Counted from the stretch's first letter, positions 23,293 to 33,395 are shown. The stretch: DNA of 64,000 bases from DASZTV01 sp035550655 (GCA_035550655.1 DASZOU010000034.1:1-64000), one strand, 5' to 3'. Notes: generated by a model not told the origin, from the letters alone. Program-made: numbers and translations.

Positions 23293-26200
23293 GTTCGCGA
23301 CCGGCGTCGCAGCGCCAGCCCAGCCGCGGCGCCCACCGCCGCGACTCCCAGTACCGCGGCCGCCTCACGGCCTGCGGTTGCCGGCTGCGACGTCGCCTCG
23401 CCGTACTCCTCGGGCCGGTCCTTCGGCAAGCCGCCGCGGCCGGGCAGAGCGGCCTGAATGAGCTGCGCGACGTGCATCGCCCGCCGGCCGGTGCCCTGCT
23501 CGATCTGGGTGCGGCAGGAGAACCCATCCGCGAGCAGCACCGTGTCCGGAGACGCGTCGCGAACCTTCGGAAACAGCACTCGCTCGCCGCAGTCCATCGA
23601 GATCTGGTACTTCTCCGCCTCGAAGCCCCACGAGCCCGCCAGCCCGCAGCAGCCGGTTGCGGGCAGCTCGGCATCGAGTCCGATGCGCTTGAAGAGCTTC
23701 TCCTCGGCGTCGAACCCCATCACCGACTGGTGGTGGCAGTGCTTCTGGACCAGCGCCTTCCGCGCAATCGTCGGCAGCTGCGCCTCGGGGGCGTACCTGT
23801 CGAGGAACTCGGCCAGCGTCAGCGTGCTCTGCGCCAGCCGCTGCGCTTGGCGCTCGTTCGGAAGCATCTCGATCAGCTCGTCGCGGAACGACGCGCCACA
23901 CGACGGCTCCGGCACGATCATCGGGAGCCCCTCCGTGATCTGCTCGTCGAGCGTCTCGAGCACCTCGAGGAACAGCTTGCGGGCGCGACCGAGCATGCCG
24001 TAGTCGAACAGGGGCCGGCCGCAGCAGAGCACCTTGGGCGGGATGGTTACCTCGAAGCCTGCGGCCTCGATCACCTCGCAGACCGCCTTGGCGACGTCGG
24101 TGTGGAAGTGATTGGTGAACGTGTCGGGGAACAGCACCACCTTCGGACTGCCGGCGTTGACCCGCTCGCGTGCCGCGAACCAGTCGCGGAACGTTTGCGT
24201 GGCGAAGTACGGCGCCTCGCGATCGGGGTGGATGCCCCCTACCTTCTTGAGGAGCTTGTTGACCACCGGCCCGTGCAGCGCGAAGTTGGCGAGCCCGGGG
24301 ACCCGCGCGCCGATCCGGGCGGCGTACATGATCAAACCCATTGCGTACGCGTATCGGGGGCGAAGCCGTCCCTCGTAGTAGTGGGCGAGGAACTCCGCCT
24401 TGTACGTGGCCATGTCGACGTTGATCGGGCAGTCGCTCTTGCAGCCTTTGCACGACAGGCAGAGGTCGAGCGTCTCGAAGACCTCGTCGGACTTCCACCC
24501 ATCGGTGACGACCTCGCCTTCGAGCATCTCGAACAGCGCCCGCGCCCGGCCGCGAGTGGAGTGCTGCTCTTCCCGCAGCGTCTGGTAGGACGGGCACATC
24601 GTCTGGCCGCCGGTCACCCGACACTTCCCGACACCGACGCAGCGCAGCGTCGCGCTCTCGAACGACCCGCCGTCGTTCGGGAACGCGAAGTAGGTCTTCT
24701 CCGCCGGCGGCTTCCACTCCGGTCCGAGGCGGAGGTTCTCATCTGCCTTGAACACCCGCACCGGGTCGACGACCTTGCCGGGGTTCATTCGCCCGGTCGG
24801 GTCCCAGATCGCCTTGAACTCGCGCATCGCCTGCACGAGGTCCTCGCCGTACATCTTGCCGAGCAGCTCCGCGCGCTGCTGCCCGTCGCCGTGCTCGCCG
24901 GATAGTGACCCGCCGTAGCGCACGACGAGGTCGGAAGCTTCGTCGAGGAAGCGGCGGTACTGGGCGACGCCCTCTGCGGTCACCAGGTCGAACGGGATTG
25001 ACGAGTGGATGCAACCGTCGCCGAAGTGCCCGTACAGCGCCGCGTCGAAGCCGTACTCGCGGTAGAGCGCCTTGAGCTCGCGAACGTAAGGTCCGACCTT
25101 CTCCGGCGCGACGGCGGAGTCCTCCCAGCCCGGCCATGCCTGCGGTCGGCTCGGCACCCTGGTCTCTGCGCCGAGCCCGCCCTCGCGCACATCCCACAGG
25201 AGCTGCTCCTGCGACTCGTCGTCGAACAGGTGCATGTCAGGGGTGTCGCCGTCCTTCTTCAGCTGCGCCATGCAGGCGAGGGCGTGCTCGTCCGCCTCCT
25301 CCTTCGTGTCGCCGCCGAACTCGACGAGCAGATAGTTGCCGCCCTTCGGCAGCATCTCGATCTCGTGGGCGTTGCGGCCCTTCTGCTGCATGTAGCGGAT
25401 CAGCGCACTGTCGATGGCCTCGAGCCCGATCGGTGAGAACTTCAAGATCTCGCTTGCGTGGTCGCCGGCCTCCCCGATGTCGGGATAGCCGAGCACCAGC
25501 AGGCTGCGGTGTCGCGGCCACGGGACGAGCCGGAGCTTCGCCTTGAGGATCGTCGCGCAAGTGCTCTCGGTACCGACGAGTGACGATGCGACGTTGAAGC
25601 CGGCTTCGGGGAGCAGCGCGTCGAGGTTGTAGCCGGACACTCGTCGCGGGATCTGCGGGTAGCGCCGGCGGATCTCATCGGCGTAGCGGTCCCGCAGCGC
25701 GAGCAGCTTTGCGAAGATCTCGCCTTTGGCGCCTCCCGCGCCGATGATCGTGCGGATCTCGTCGTCCGTGTAGTGGGACTCGACCTCGAGCCGGGTGCCG
25801 TCGTACAGGACCACGTCGAGCGCGAGGGTGTTGTCGGAGGTACGGCCGGCCATCACCGAGTGCACGCCGCACGAGTTGTTGCCGAGGTTGCCGCCGAGGG
25901 TGCACCGGTCGTGGGTGGAGGGGTCCGGGCCGAACGTGAGCTGGTGCTTCTCGGCTGCTTCGCGCAGCGTGTCGTTGATGACGCCGGGCTCGGCCCACGC
26001 GTATCGCTGCTCGGGGTCGAGCTGGTTGATGGCCGTCAGGTACTTCGACGAGTCGAGGATCACCGCGACGTTGGTGGTCTCACCGGACAGGCTGGTGCCG
26101 CCGCCCCGGTTGGTGATCGGAGCGCCGTGCTCGCGGCAGGCCGCAACCGTCGCGATCATGTCCTCGATGTCGAGCGGCTGTACGACGCCCAGCGGTGGCA

Positions 26201-26363
26201 TCCGGAAGTTCGAGGCGTCGGTGGCCCAGACCGCCCGTGCGGCGGCGTCGAAGCGGACCTCGCCTCGGACCTGCTTTCGCAGCGTCGCCTCCAGGGCGGC
26301 GAGATCGACGCCTTGAGCGCTCGGATGCCGGTGGTAGCGCCGCTTGGGCGCTGCTGTTGTCAC
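23289..26363 (-). CDS. FAD-linked oxidase fused to Fe-S/CCG domains (D-lactate/2-hydroxyacid dehydrogenase-like)
   Basis: 1024 aa, GTG start, no clear Shine-Dalgarno. N-terminal FAD-binding domain (ITNRGGGTSLSGETTNV, GGNLGNNSCGVHS), then an FAD-oxidase C domain with FGHFGDGCIHSSIPFD-like metal/substrate loop, then a ferredoxin-type segment with two cysteine clusters (including CLSCKGCKSDCPINVD) and two CCG repeats (LCCGRPLFDYG and CCGLAGSWGF) as in GlpC or heterodisulfide-reductase-like subunits. Such one-chain enzymes oxidise D-2-hydroxy acids and pass electrons to quinone. The C-terminal end has a short hydrophobic Ala-rich stretch before RRRSRT that could be a weak membrane contact. Confidence 0.88.
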   Translation of the reverse strand: MTTAAPKRRYHRHPSAQGVDLAALEATLRKQVRGEVRFDAAARAVWATDASNFRMPPLGVVQPLDIEDMIATVAACREHGAPITNRGGGTSLSGETTNVAVILDSSKYLTAINQLDPEQRYAWAEPGVINDTLREAAEKHQLTFGPDPSTHDRCTLGGNLGNNSCGVHSVMAGRTSDNTLALDVVLYDGTRLEVESHYTDDEIRTIIGAGGAKGEIFAKLLALRDRYADEIRRRYPQIPRRVSGYNLDALLPEAGFNVASSLVGTESTCATILKAKLRLVPWPRHRSLLVLGYPDIGEAGDHASEILKFSPIGLEAIDSALIRYMQQKGRNAHEIEMLPKGGNYLLVEFGGDTKEEADEHALACMAQLKKDGDTPDMHLFDDESQEQLLWDVREGGLGAETRVPSRPQAWPGWEDSAVAPEKVGPYVRELKALYREYGFDAALYGHFGDGCIHSSIPFDLVTAEGVAQYRRFLDEASDLVVRYGGSLSGEHGDGQQRAELLGKMYGEDLVQAMREFKAIWDPTGRMNPGKVVDPVRVFKADENLRLGPEWKPPAEKTYFAFPNDGGSFESATLRCVGVGKCRVTGGQTMCPSYQTLREEQHSTRGRARALFEMLEGEVVTDGWKSDEVFETLDLCLSCKGCKSDCPINVDMATYKAEFLAHYYEGRLRPRYAYAMGLIMYAARIGARVPGLANFALHGPVVNKLLKKVGGIHPDREAPYFATQTFRDWFAARERVNAGSPKVVLFPDTFTNHFHTDVAKAVCEVIEAAGFEVTIPPKVLCCGRPLFDYGMLGRARKLFLEVLETLDEQITEGLPMIVPEPSCGASFRDELIEMLPNERQAQRLAQSTLTLAEFLDRYAPEAQLPTIARKALVQKHCHHQSVMGFDAEEKLFKRIGLDAELPATGCCGLAGSWGFEAEKYQISMDCGERVLFPKVRDASPDTVLLADGFSCRTQIEQGTGRRAMHVAQLIQAALPGRGGLPKDRPEEYGEATSQPATAGREAAAVLGVAAVGAAAGLALRRRSRT

Positions 26364-26429
26364 ATCACGCGCGTACCCGCGCAGCTAGGCCGCGAACCGT
26401 TGCACTTAGCAATGGATCGCGTCGGCGGG

Positions 26430-26930
26430 TCAGGTCACCGGATGACGGCGCTCGAGCGCGAGCAGGTCGATGCCGCCGGTGCCCGCTGTCGCCTCTGGCT
26501 GCGGTTGGCGACGTGTGTCGTCGCGGGTGAGAGCGCCGAGCACGTCGCGGCGCGTCACGATGCCGACCAGCAAGCCGCGGCGGAGCACCGGCAGGCTGCG
26601 CCCGTTGTGGCGGGTCATCAGGGACGCGCAGAGCGCGAGCGAGTCGTCGTGCCTTACCCACAGCACGTCGCGATGCATGATGTCGGCCACCCGCTGCGGC
26701 GGGCGAGGCCGTGGCGCGGTCTCCGTCGGCGAGGCCCGCTCGGTCCAGATTGCGGCGGCACTGGCGTGGAACAGGTCGGCTTCACTGACCAGACCCACCA
26801 TGCGGTGGCGGGCGTCGACGACCGGCAACGCAGCGATCTTGTGGCGAACCAGCAGTTGCGCTGCGTCGACGATCTTGGTGTCAGGGCGGACCGTCACGAC
26901 CGGGGTCGACATGATCTCGGATGCCTTCAT
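26430..26930 (-). CDS. Two-CBS-domain protein
   Basis: 166 aa with a GGAGG site. CBS domain 1 covers about 8-58 (IMSTPVVTVRPDTKIVDAAQ, VSEADLF) and CBS domain 2 about 82-135 (DIMHRDVLWVRHDDSLALCA, VTRRDVLGAL). It has no other domain. Pairs of CBS domains bind adenine nucleotides and often sense energy state; similar stand-alone proteins occur in actinobacterial hypoxia/dormancy genes. It lies alone on the minus strand, divergent from an acyl-CoA synthetase. Confidence 0.88.
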   Translation of the reverse strand: MKASEIMSTPVVTVRPDTKIVDAAQLLVRHKIAALPVVDARHRMVGLVSEADLFHASAAAIWTERASPTETAPRPRPPQRVADIMHRDVLWVRHDDSLALCASLMTRHNGRSLPVLRRGLLVGIVTRRDVLGALTRDDTRRQPQPEATAGTGGIDLLALERRHPVT

Positions 26931-27076
26931 CGGACCTCCAAGCTCGATGGCCTGTCGTCCGTCTCAAGAGTCCGGCCCGCTTGTCGCGAGTGCTAGTACC
27001 GGACGGCCCCCTCGTGAGGGCCGGAGGTCCGTACCTGGTGCGACGGTAAGGTGCGCCGGTGGAGCGCCGGGGCTGA

Positions 27077-28609
27077 ATGAACATCGCTGACCATGCCGCG
27101 GAGCGGCCCGATTCGCCCGCATTGCTGGGACCTGGTGACGATTGGGTCAACCACGCCGAGCTGTACGAGCGGGCGCGGCGGATCGCCGCGCATCTGCACG
27201 AGGCAGGCCTGCACCGCGGCGATGCGGTGGCGCTCATGCTGCCCAACCGGCGTGAGTTCCTCGAGGTGACGTGGGGCTGCCAGCTCTCCGGCCTCTACTA
27301 CGTGCCCGTCAACACTCACCTGACGTTTGACGAGGTTTCCTACATCGTCGATGACTGCCGGGCTCGGGCTCTCGTGATCGATGGCTCGATGCAGCAGCTC
27401 GCGGCCGATGTCCGTGGCGCCTGCCGCGGCGTCGACGTGTGGGTTGCGGTGGGAGCCGACTGGAAGGGCTGGCAGCGCTACGAGGCCGTGCTGGACGCGG
27501 TGACGACGACCGCGCCGGTGTCCGACGGATCCGAGATGCTCTACTCCTCGGGCACGACCGGTCGTCCCAAGGGGATCCGCCGCCCGCTGCCGACCGAGAA
27601 CGGGTCCTGGGCGCAGGCCGTGCTGGAGTCGGCGCTGCTCAACCGCTACGGGATGACCGCGGACAGCGTGTACCTGTCGCCCGCACCGCTGTACCACGCG
27701 GCCGGCGTCAACTACACGATGGCCGTGAACCGCGTCGGCGCCGCCACGGTGATGATGCCGAAGTTCGACGCGGAGGAGACGCTGCGCCTGATCGAGCGGC
27801 ATCGGGTGACGCACGCGCAGTTCGTGCCGACGATGTTCGTGCGGATGCTGAAGCTCCCGCCGGAGGTCCGAGCTCGGTACGACGTGTCGAGTCTCGTGTG
27901 CGTGCTCCACGCCGCCGCTCCCTGCCCGGTCGACGTGAAGCAGGCGATGTTCGACTGGTTCGGGCCGATCATCCACGAGTACTACGGCGGCACCGAAGGC
28001 TTCGCCGGCACGATGATCGGGCCGGAAGACTGGCTGGCGCATCCCGGCTCGGTGGGGCTGCCGCTCACCCGCGTCCATGTCCTCGGCGAGGACGGTGAGG
28101 AGCTGCCGCCGGGACAGACCGGGGAGCTGTTCTTCGAAGGCGGCCCGGAGTTCGAGTACTGGGGCGATGCTGACAAGACCAGGTCGGTCGCCAACGATCG
28201 CGGCTGGCGGACGCTCGGCGACATGGGATACGTCGACGCGGACGGCTACCTGTACCTCACCGACCGCGCGACCTTCATGATCGTCTCCGGTGGGGTCAAC
28301 ATCTATCCGCAGGAGACGGAGAACGTCCTGATCATGCATCCCAAGGTCGCCGACGCGGCGGTCTTCGGGATCCCCAACCCTGACTTTGGCGAGGAGGTGA
28401 AGGCGGTGGTCCAGCCGCTCGACGGGGTCCAGCCGGGTCCCGAGCTCGCCGGCGAGCTGATCGACTACTGCCGGGCCAACCTCGCCGGATACAAGTGCCC
28501 GCGCTCGATTGACTTCGATCCGGCGCTGCCGCGCGATCCCAACGGCAAGCTGTACAAGCGCCGCATCCGGGACCGGTACTGGGCGGGCCGAAGCTCGCGG
28601 ATTCTTTGA
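27077..28609 (+). CDS. AMP-dependent acyl-CoA synthetase (FadD-like)
   Basis: 510 aa. The adenylation P-loop is MLYSSGTTGRPKGIRRP (about 154-170); EYYGGTEGF, GWRTLGDMGYVD and the C-terminal NGKLYKR lysine motif follow. These define the ANL family that makes acyl-AMP and then acyl-CoA. No signal or membrane segment, so it is cytosolic. The substrate cannot be read from sequence; FadD4-like proteins of mycobacteria look similar. A 6-bp GC hairpin (CGGCCC/GGGCCG, 27004-27023) lies in its leader. The gene stands alone, with a hairpin after it at 28667. Confidence 0.88.
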   Translation: MNIADHAAERPDSPALLGPGDDWVNHAELYERARRIAAHLHEAGLHRGDAVALMLPNRREFLEVTWGCQLSGLYYVPVNTHLTFDEVSYIVDDCRARALVIDGSMQQLAADVRGACRGVDVWVAVGADWKGWQRYEAVLDAVTTTAPVSDGSEMLYSSGTTGRPKGIRRPLPTENGSWAQAVLESALLNRYGMTADSVYLSPAPLYHAAGVNYTMAVNRVGAATVMMPKFDAEETLRLIERHRVTHAQFVPTMFVRMLKLPPEVRARYDVSSLVCVLHAAAPCPVDVKQAMFDWFGPIIHEYYGGTEGFAGTMIGPEDWLAHPGSVGLPLTRVHVLGEDGEELPPGQTGELFFEGGPEFEYWGDADKTRSVANDRGWRTLGDMGYVDADGYLYLTDRATFMIVSGGVNIYPQETENVLIMHPKVADAAVFGIPNPDFGEEVKAVVQPLDGVQPGPELAGELIDYCRANLAGYKCPRSIDFDPALPRDPNGKLYKRRIRDRYWAGRSSRIL

Positions 28610-28666
28610 GCGACGTGGCGCGTTCCCAAGGCCGGCTGATCGATCCTCAATCCGGTGTAGGAGCGT

Positions 28667-28684
28667 GCAACGACCTCTCGTTGC
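28667..28684. terminator. Terminator-like hairpin
   Basis: GCAACGA-CCTC-TCGTTGC, a perfect 7-bp stem with a 4-nt loop, 57 bp after the acyl-CoA synthetase stop and before the next gene. No T-run follows, so it may be a weak or Rho-assisted stop. Confidence 0.45.
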
Positions 28685-28785
28685 GTACTGCCGCGGAAGC
28701 CGGACGAACATAGTCACTTCGTGTCATTGCCACGACGCCCGCTTCGCCGTGACGCTCGACTGGTCATTCGGCGGAAGGACGGGTC

Positions 28786-30591
28786 GTGCACCAGACACCT
28801 GCGTGGTGGACTCCCGTGCCCCATGTGCGCGGGCCGCTGACCGTTGGCGAGCGGCCGTCTTCCGACCGTTATCGGTGGCTGGTGGAGTCGGTCCAGGAGG
28901 TCATCTTCGAGGCTAACCCCGAGGGTCAGTGGACGTACCTGAACCCGGCGTGGACCCGCGTGCTCGGCTACGACGTCGAGGCGACGCTTGGCCGGCCATT
29001 TCTGGAGTACGTGCACCCCGACGACCGGCAGGCGAACCTCGAGGTCTTCGTCGAGACGCTGAGCACCGGCAAGGAGAAGTGCCGGTTCGACGCGCGTTAC
29101 GTCACTGCCGACGGCGACGTGCGCTGGATGGAGATCCACGCGTGGATCTTCCGCGACGCCGGCGGCCAGCCGCTCGGATCGACCGGCACGCTGACCGACG
29201 TCACTGAGCGACGGCTGGCCGAGCTCCAGCTCGAGCGGCGGGCGACCCACGATCCGCTGACGGATCTGCCCAACCGCGCGCTGCTCGATCAGCACCTGGT
29301 CGCAGCGCTCGACCGGTGCGCGGAAGGTGGGACCCCGCTCGCGTTGCTATTTCTCGATCTCGACCGCTTCAAGCTGGTGAACGACACCCTTGGCCACGAC
29401 GCGGGTGACGAGGTGCTGCAGCTGGTGGGAGAGCGGTTGCGGGATGCCGCGCGTCCCGAGGATCTGGTGGCTCGCTTCGGCGGCGACGAGTTCGTCATCG
29501 TGTCCGAGCGGCTGACCACGGCCGGGCTTCGCTCCTACACCGACCGCCTGCATGCGGCGCTCGCGGCGCCGATGGCGGTGGCGGGCAGGGAGCTCGTCCT
29601 CTCGACGAGCATCGGCGCCAGCCTGGTGTCGGCCGAGAATGCTGCGGCGGCAGTCGCAGCGGAGACGCTCGAGGAGGCCGCCAACGAGCTGCTGCGTGAC
29701 GCGGACTCCGCGATGTACCACGCGAAGGAGAGCGGTCGCGACCGCACCGAGGTCTTCAACGCCGTGACCAGGGCCCGCATCGTCGATCGCTTCGACACCG
29801 AACACGAGCTGCGTCAGGCGATCAACCGGCGTGAGCTGGGTTTGGTCTACCAGCCGCAGATCGATCTCGCCAGCGGCCGGGTTGTGGGCCTCGAAGCGCT
29901 GGTGCGCTGGGACCACCCGCAACGTGGCACGCTGCTGCCCGAGTCGTTCATGGCCGTGGCCGAGGAGAGTGGCCTCGTCGTACCGCTGGGTCGTTGGGTG
30001 CTCGTCGAAGCGTGCCGCGCGGTGGTTGCCGCCGCCCGCGCGAGCAATCGGCCACCGCGGATCGCTGTCAACCTCTCGGCGCGGGAGATCTCCTCGGGCG
30101 TTGTCGCGGACCTCGCGGGGATCCTCGAGCGGACCGGTGCTCCTCCGAGCCTGCTCTGTCTCGAGCTCACCGAGTCCGCGTTGCTTCCGGATGCCGACGC
30201 GGCGCAGGCCGTCATGTCCGACCTCGCGGCACTGGGCGTGCAGCTCAGCCTCGACGACTTCGGCACCGGCTTCTCCTCGCTCGCCTACCTGCAACGGTTG
30301 CCGTTGCGCGAGCTGAAGATCGATCGCTCGTTCGTCAGTCGCATTCACGAGAAGGATGGGCGGGCGCTGGTCGCCGCCGTCATCCGCCTTGCCGACGCGC
30401 TGGGACTCGAGACAGTCGCGGAGGGGATCGAGCACCTCGACCAGGTGAACACGCTCGCTGAGCTTGGCTGCGAAACCGGCCAGGGCTTCCTGCTCGGTCG
30501 TCCGGTCAGGCTGGAGGAGGCGCTTGCGGACCGCGGTGCGCTTCCGGTGCAGCGGACCGACTCAAGCCGCTGGCAGCGAACCGCGGTTTGA
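28786..30591 (+). CDS. PAS-GGDEF-EAL cyclic-di-GMP turnover protein
   Basis: 601 aa, GTG start with GGAAGGA upstream. PAS domain about 28-145, GGDEF about 152-325, EAL about 340-580. The GGDEF signature is intact at 232-236 and an inhibitory I-site RxxD (R223, D226) lies five residues before it. EAL residues are present too: E370-A-L, N429, E460, D490-D491, K511, E546 and Q566. Both synthesis and breakdown of c-di-GMP are thus possible, with PAS input choosing between them. No membrane segment. C-di-GMP commonly controls motility, relevant to the flagellar genes nearby, but no direct link is visible. Confidence 0.93.
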   Translation: MHQTPAWWTPVPHVRGPLTVGERPSSDRYRWLVESVQEVIFEANPEGQWTYLNPAWTRVLGYDVEATLGRPFLEYVHPDDRQANLEVFVETLSTGKEKCRFDARYVTADGDVRWMEIHAWIFRDAGGQPLGSTGTLTDVTERRLAELQLERRATHDPLTDLPNRALLDQHLVAALDRCAEGGTPLALLFLDLDRFKLVNDTLGHDAGDEVLQLVGERLRDAARPEDLVARFGGDEFVIVSERLTTAGLRSYTDRLHAALAAPMAVAGRELVLSTSIGASLVSAENAAAAVAAETLEEAANELLRDADSAMYHAKESGRDRTEVFNAVTRARIVDRFDTEHELRQAINRRELGLVYQPQIDLASGRVVGLEALVRWDHPQRGTLLPESFMAVAEESGLVVPLGRWVLVEACRAVVAAARASNRPPRIAVNLSAREISSGVVADLAGILERTGAPPSLLCLELTESALLPDADAAQAVMSDLAALGVQLSLDDFGTGFSSLAYLQRLPLRELKIDRSFVSRIHEKDGRALVAAVIRLADALGLETVAEGIEHLDQVNTLAELGCETGQGFLLGRPVRLEEALADRGALPVQRTDSSRWQRTAV

Positions 30592-30642
30592 CCGGTTTCG
30601 CGCATCGTCGCGAGGAGATCACCTTCGGGTGACGCGCCGGGC

Positions 30643-31380
30643 ATGAGCATCCGAGTGGGTACGAGCGGTTGGCAGTACGCGGACTGGCGAGGTGCCTTCT
30701 ATCCGCCGAAGCTGCCGCAGCGCGCCTGGCTCGCGTCCTACTGCGAGTCCTTCGACACCGTCGAGGTGAACTCCAGCTTCTACCGGCTGCCGACCATCGA
30801 CACCGTAAAGCGATGGGCCGATGTCCTGCCGGACGGATTCGTGATGGCGATGAAGGTGAGCCGCTATCTCACGCATGTGAAGCGGCTCCGCGAGCCGGCC
30901 GAGCCAGTGGCGCGGCTCATGACCACGCTCGCCCCGCTGCAGGAGCGCGGCTTGCTGGGTCCGCTTCTCATCCAGCTGCCACCCGATTTTCCGGCCGAGC
31001 TCGCTCGGCTCGACGAGACGCTCCGCGCCTTCCCCGAAGGCATGCGGCTCGCCGTTGAGCCGCGCCACGCGTCGTGGTTCACCGAGGAGCTTCGAGCGTT
31101 GCTCGGTGTACGGGGCGCGGCCCTCGTGTGGGCCGACCGAGGTGGCCGAAGCGTAGGCCCGCTTTGGCAGCCCACTGATTGGACCTACCTCCGGCTGCAC
31201 CACGGACGGGACGACTGGGGCTACGGCAGTCGGGACCTGCGTCGGTGGGCGCGGCGTCTGGCGACGGCCGGCGACGGCTATGCGTACGCGAACAACGATC
31301 CGGGTGCGGCGGCGGTTCGGGATGCCCGCCGGCTGCGGGAGATGGTGGCGGATCGACCTCAGGCGGCAGCACGGGAATAG
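30643..31380 (+). CDS. DUF72 (YecE-like) family protein
   Basis: 245 aa. TIM-barrel family hallmarks are RVGTSGWQYADWRGAFYP at the start, FDTVEVNSSFYRLP, AMKVSRYLTH, and AVEPRHASW. The biochemical role of DUF72 is not established. Its last 22 bp overlap, tail to tail, with the glycoside hydrolase gene on the other strand, so the two mRNAs are complementary at their 3' ends. Confidence 0.87.
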   Translation: MSIRVGTSGWQYADWRGAFYPPKLPQRAWLASYCESFDTVEVNSSFYRLPTIDTVKRWADVLPDGFVMAMKVSRYLTHVKRLREPAEPVARLMTTLAPLQERGLLGPLLIQLPPDFPAELARLDETLRAFPEGMRLAVEPRHASWFTEELRALLGVRGAALVWADRGGRSVGPLWQPTDWTYLRLHHGRDDWGYGSRDLRRWARRLATAGDGYAYANNDPGAAAVRDARRLREMVADRPQAAARE

Positions 31381-33134
31381 GCGCAGGCGGCGTTGATGAG
31401 GGCGAGATGGCTCAGACCTTGCGGGAAGTTGCCCAGCATCGCCCCGGTGCCGACGTCGCTCAACTCGGCGAACAGCCCGACGTCGTTGGCCAGTGCCACC
31501 GTGTCGTCCATGAGGTCGCGCGCCTCGGCCAGCTCTCCGAGGGCGACCAGTGCGTGCACCAGCCAGAAGCTGCACGCGATGAATGCGCCGCCGTCATCCG
31601 TCCCGCTGTATCGGCGCACCAAAGGTCCATCGCAGAGCTCCTTGCGAATCGCTGCGACGGTGCCGGCCAAGCGCTCTCCCCGGTCGAAGCCGGTGCGGCC
31701 CATGAGCAGGGTGGCGGCGTCGAGACCGTCCGCCCCCGCGTAGGCGAGGTAGGAAGACCGCTCCTGCGACCAGCAGTTCTCCTCGATCCAGGCCCTGATC
31801 AGGTCGCGTTCGTTGCGCCACCGCTCTGCGTCGTCAGCGGCGAGCTGTCCCGCGTCGTGCAGCCGCACGGCACGGTCGAGCGCCGTCCAGCAACCGAGCT
31901 TGGACACGGTGTAGTGGCGTTTGGTCTGAAGCTCCCAGATCCCCGCGTCCTTGTGGCGCCAACTGTCACAGCAGCGGTCGGCGAGCGCGGCAAGCAGCCG
32001 GGAGGTTTTCGGGTCGAGACAATGGCCGTCGTCGACGTACTGCCAGATCATGTCGAACAGATCGCCGAAGGTGCCGAGCTGCAGCTGGTCGGCGGCGCGG
32101 TTGCCGATCCGGACCGGCGCGCTTCCCCGATAGCCCGGTACGTCGGGATGCTCCTCGTTGTCGGTCGGGGCGGTGCCGTCGAGCCGGTAGAACACGTGTA
32201 GATCCGGTTCCGTCCGCCGGAGGGCGCCGAGCATCCATTGCACGGCTGCCTGCGCTTCGTCATTGAGCTGCAGTGCGAGGAACGCGTCGATGGTGAATGC
32301 GCAGTCGCGCACCCACATGTAGCGGTAGTCCCAGTTCTTCTCTCCACCGACCACCTCGGGCAGTGACGTCGTGGGGGCGGCGGCCACCGCGCCGGTCGGC
32401 ACGTACTGCAGCAGCCGAAGCGCGAGTGCCGATCGGCGGACCTCCTCGGACCACAGCCCGTCGTACCGGATGCTCGCGGTCCAGTCACGCCAGCGTTGCG
32501 CGGTGAGCGGAAGGTGACCTTCGATCTCATCGCGGTCGGCGAGAAACACCGGCGCATCCGAGGAGCCGATCACCGCAAGCAAGCCGGGGTGATCCGGGGT
32601 CGCGGTGAAGGTCGCGGTCACACGGTGTCCGTCACACCACGGTTCACCGACATCGAAGTGTCGAACCGCCAGCTGGTCCTCGCCGGCGGTGATCACCAGC
32701 GCATCCTGGCGCTCGGAGATCCACGGCTCCGTGGTGCGAAGCTGCGCGCCGGGCTCAACCGTCCATCGCATCTCGACCGCTCCGTCGAGACATTCGACCC
32801 GCCGTGCCAGCTCACTCCACGCCAACCGTCCCGAGCGGCCGAGGGGCAGGGAGTCGATGATGCGAACTGCACCTTGCTCGGTAGTGAAGGTCGTCTCGAG
32901 AACGTTGGTGTCCGGCAGATAGCGGCGGGTGGCGCTGTACTCGCTGACCGGAGCGAGCTCTATGAAGCCGCCGTGGCTGGGATCGACGATCGCCGCGAAC
33001 GTCGGCGTGGCGTCGAGCGCAGGTACGGGCCACCAGTCGATTCGACCGTCCGTGCTGACGAGTGCGACCGTTCGACCGTCGCCGATCGCGGCGTACGACT
33101 CGATGGGCGCGAAGCCGTCGTCGTCGCGCGTCAA
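31359..33134 (-). CDS. Glycoside hydrolase family 15 protein (glucoamylase/trehalase-like)
   Basis: 591 aa if the TTG at 33134 is the start; family members begin close to IESYAAIGDGRTVALVS, so the true start cannot be far. The N-terminal beta domain is about 1-220 and the alpha/alpha barrel about 230-590. The first catalytic acid is probably the Glu of DAGIWELQ, and WDYRYMWVRDCAF and GNFPQGLSHLALINA are typical. Actinobacterial members include trehalases and glucoamylases; which sugar is used is not clear. No signal peptide, so it is cytosolic, favouring internal trehalose or oligosaccharide breakdown. Confidence 0.85.
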   Translation of the reverse strand: MTRDDDGFAPIESYAAIGDGRTVALVSTDGRIDWWPVPALDATPTFAAIVDPSHGGFIELAPVSEYSATRRYLPDTNVLETTFTTEQGAVRIIDSLPLGRSGRLAWSELARRVECLDGAVEMRWTVEPGAQLRTTEPWISERQDALVITAGEDQLAVRHFDVGEPWCDGHRVTATFTATPDHPGLLAVIGSSDAPVFLADRDEIEGHLPLTAQRWRDWTASIRYDGLWSEEVRRSALALRLLQYVPTGAVAAAPTTSLPEVVGGEKNWDYRYMWVRDCAFTIDAFLALQLNDEAQAAVQWMLGALRRTEPDLHVFYRLDGTAPTDNEEHPDVPGYRGSAPVRIGNRAADQLQLGTFGDLFDMIWQYVDDGHCLDPKTSRLLAALADRCCDSWRHKDAGIWELQTKRHYTVSKLGCWTALDRAVRLHDAGQLAADDAERWRNERDLIRAWIEENCWSQERSSYLAYAGADGLDAATLLMGRTGFDRGERLAGTVAAIRKELCDGPLVRRYSGTDDGGAFIACSFWLVHALVALGELAEARDLMDDTVALANDVGLFAELSDVGTGAMLGNFPQGLSHLALINAACAYSRAAA

Positions 33135-33362
33135 TGCCGTTGCAGGACACGGTCGGCGCGATCCACGACGATGTCGGTCGCCGGGCCGACGCCCGCGTCG
33201 CCCCCGGTGACGACCGCCTCACCTTGGGTCCGTCGCACGCCGCGCACCGGTACCTCGCTCTCGTTTCGTGTCTCCTGATTCCTCCATGACCGCGGTGTGG
33301 CGATCACAAACTCCCTGACATGCATGACTGCACAGCGGGAGCTCCCGGACCGGAGGTGTCAC

Positions 33363-33395
33363 ATGAGGATGAGTGCTGGTGCAGCAGCGGGGTAG
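33363..33395 (+). CDS. Possible 10-residue leader peptide before the LLM oxidoreductase
   Basis: A GGAGG site is followed by ATG and ten codons (MRMSAGAAAG) ending at TAG, 9 bp before the oxidoreductase ATG, which itself has only a weak site. Translation could couple the two. It may also be chance; no conservation data are available. Confidence 0.25.
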   Translation: MRMSAGAAAG

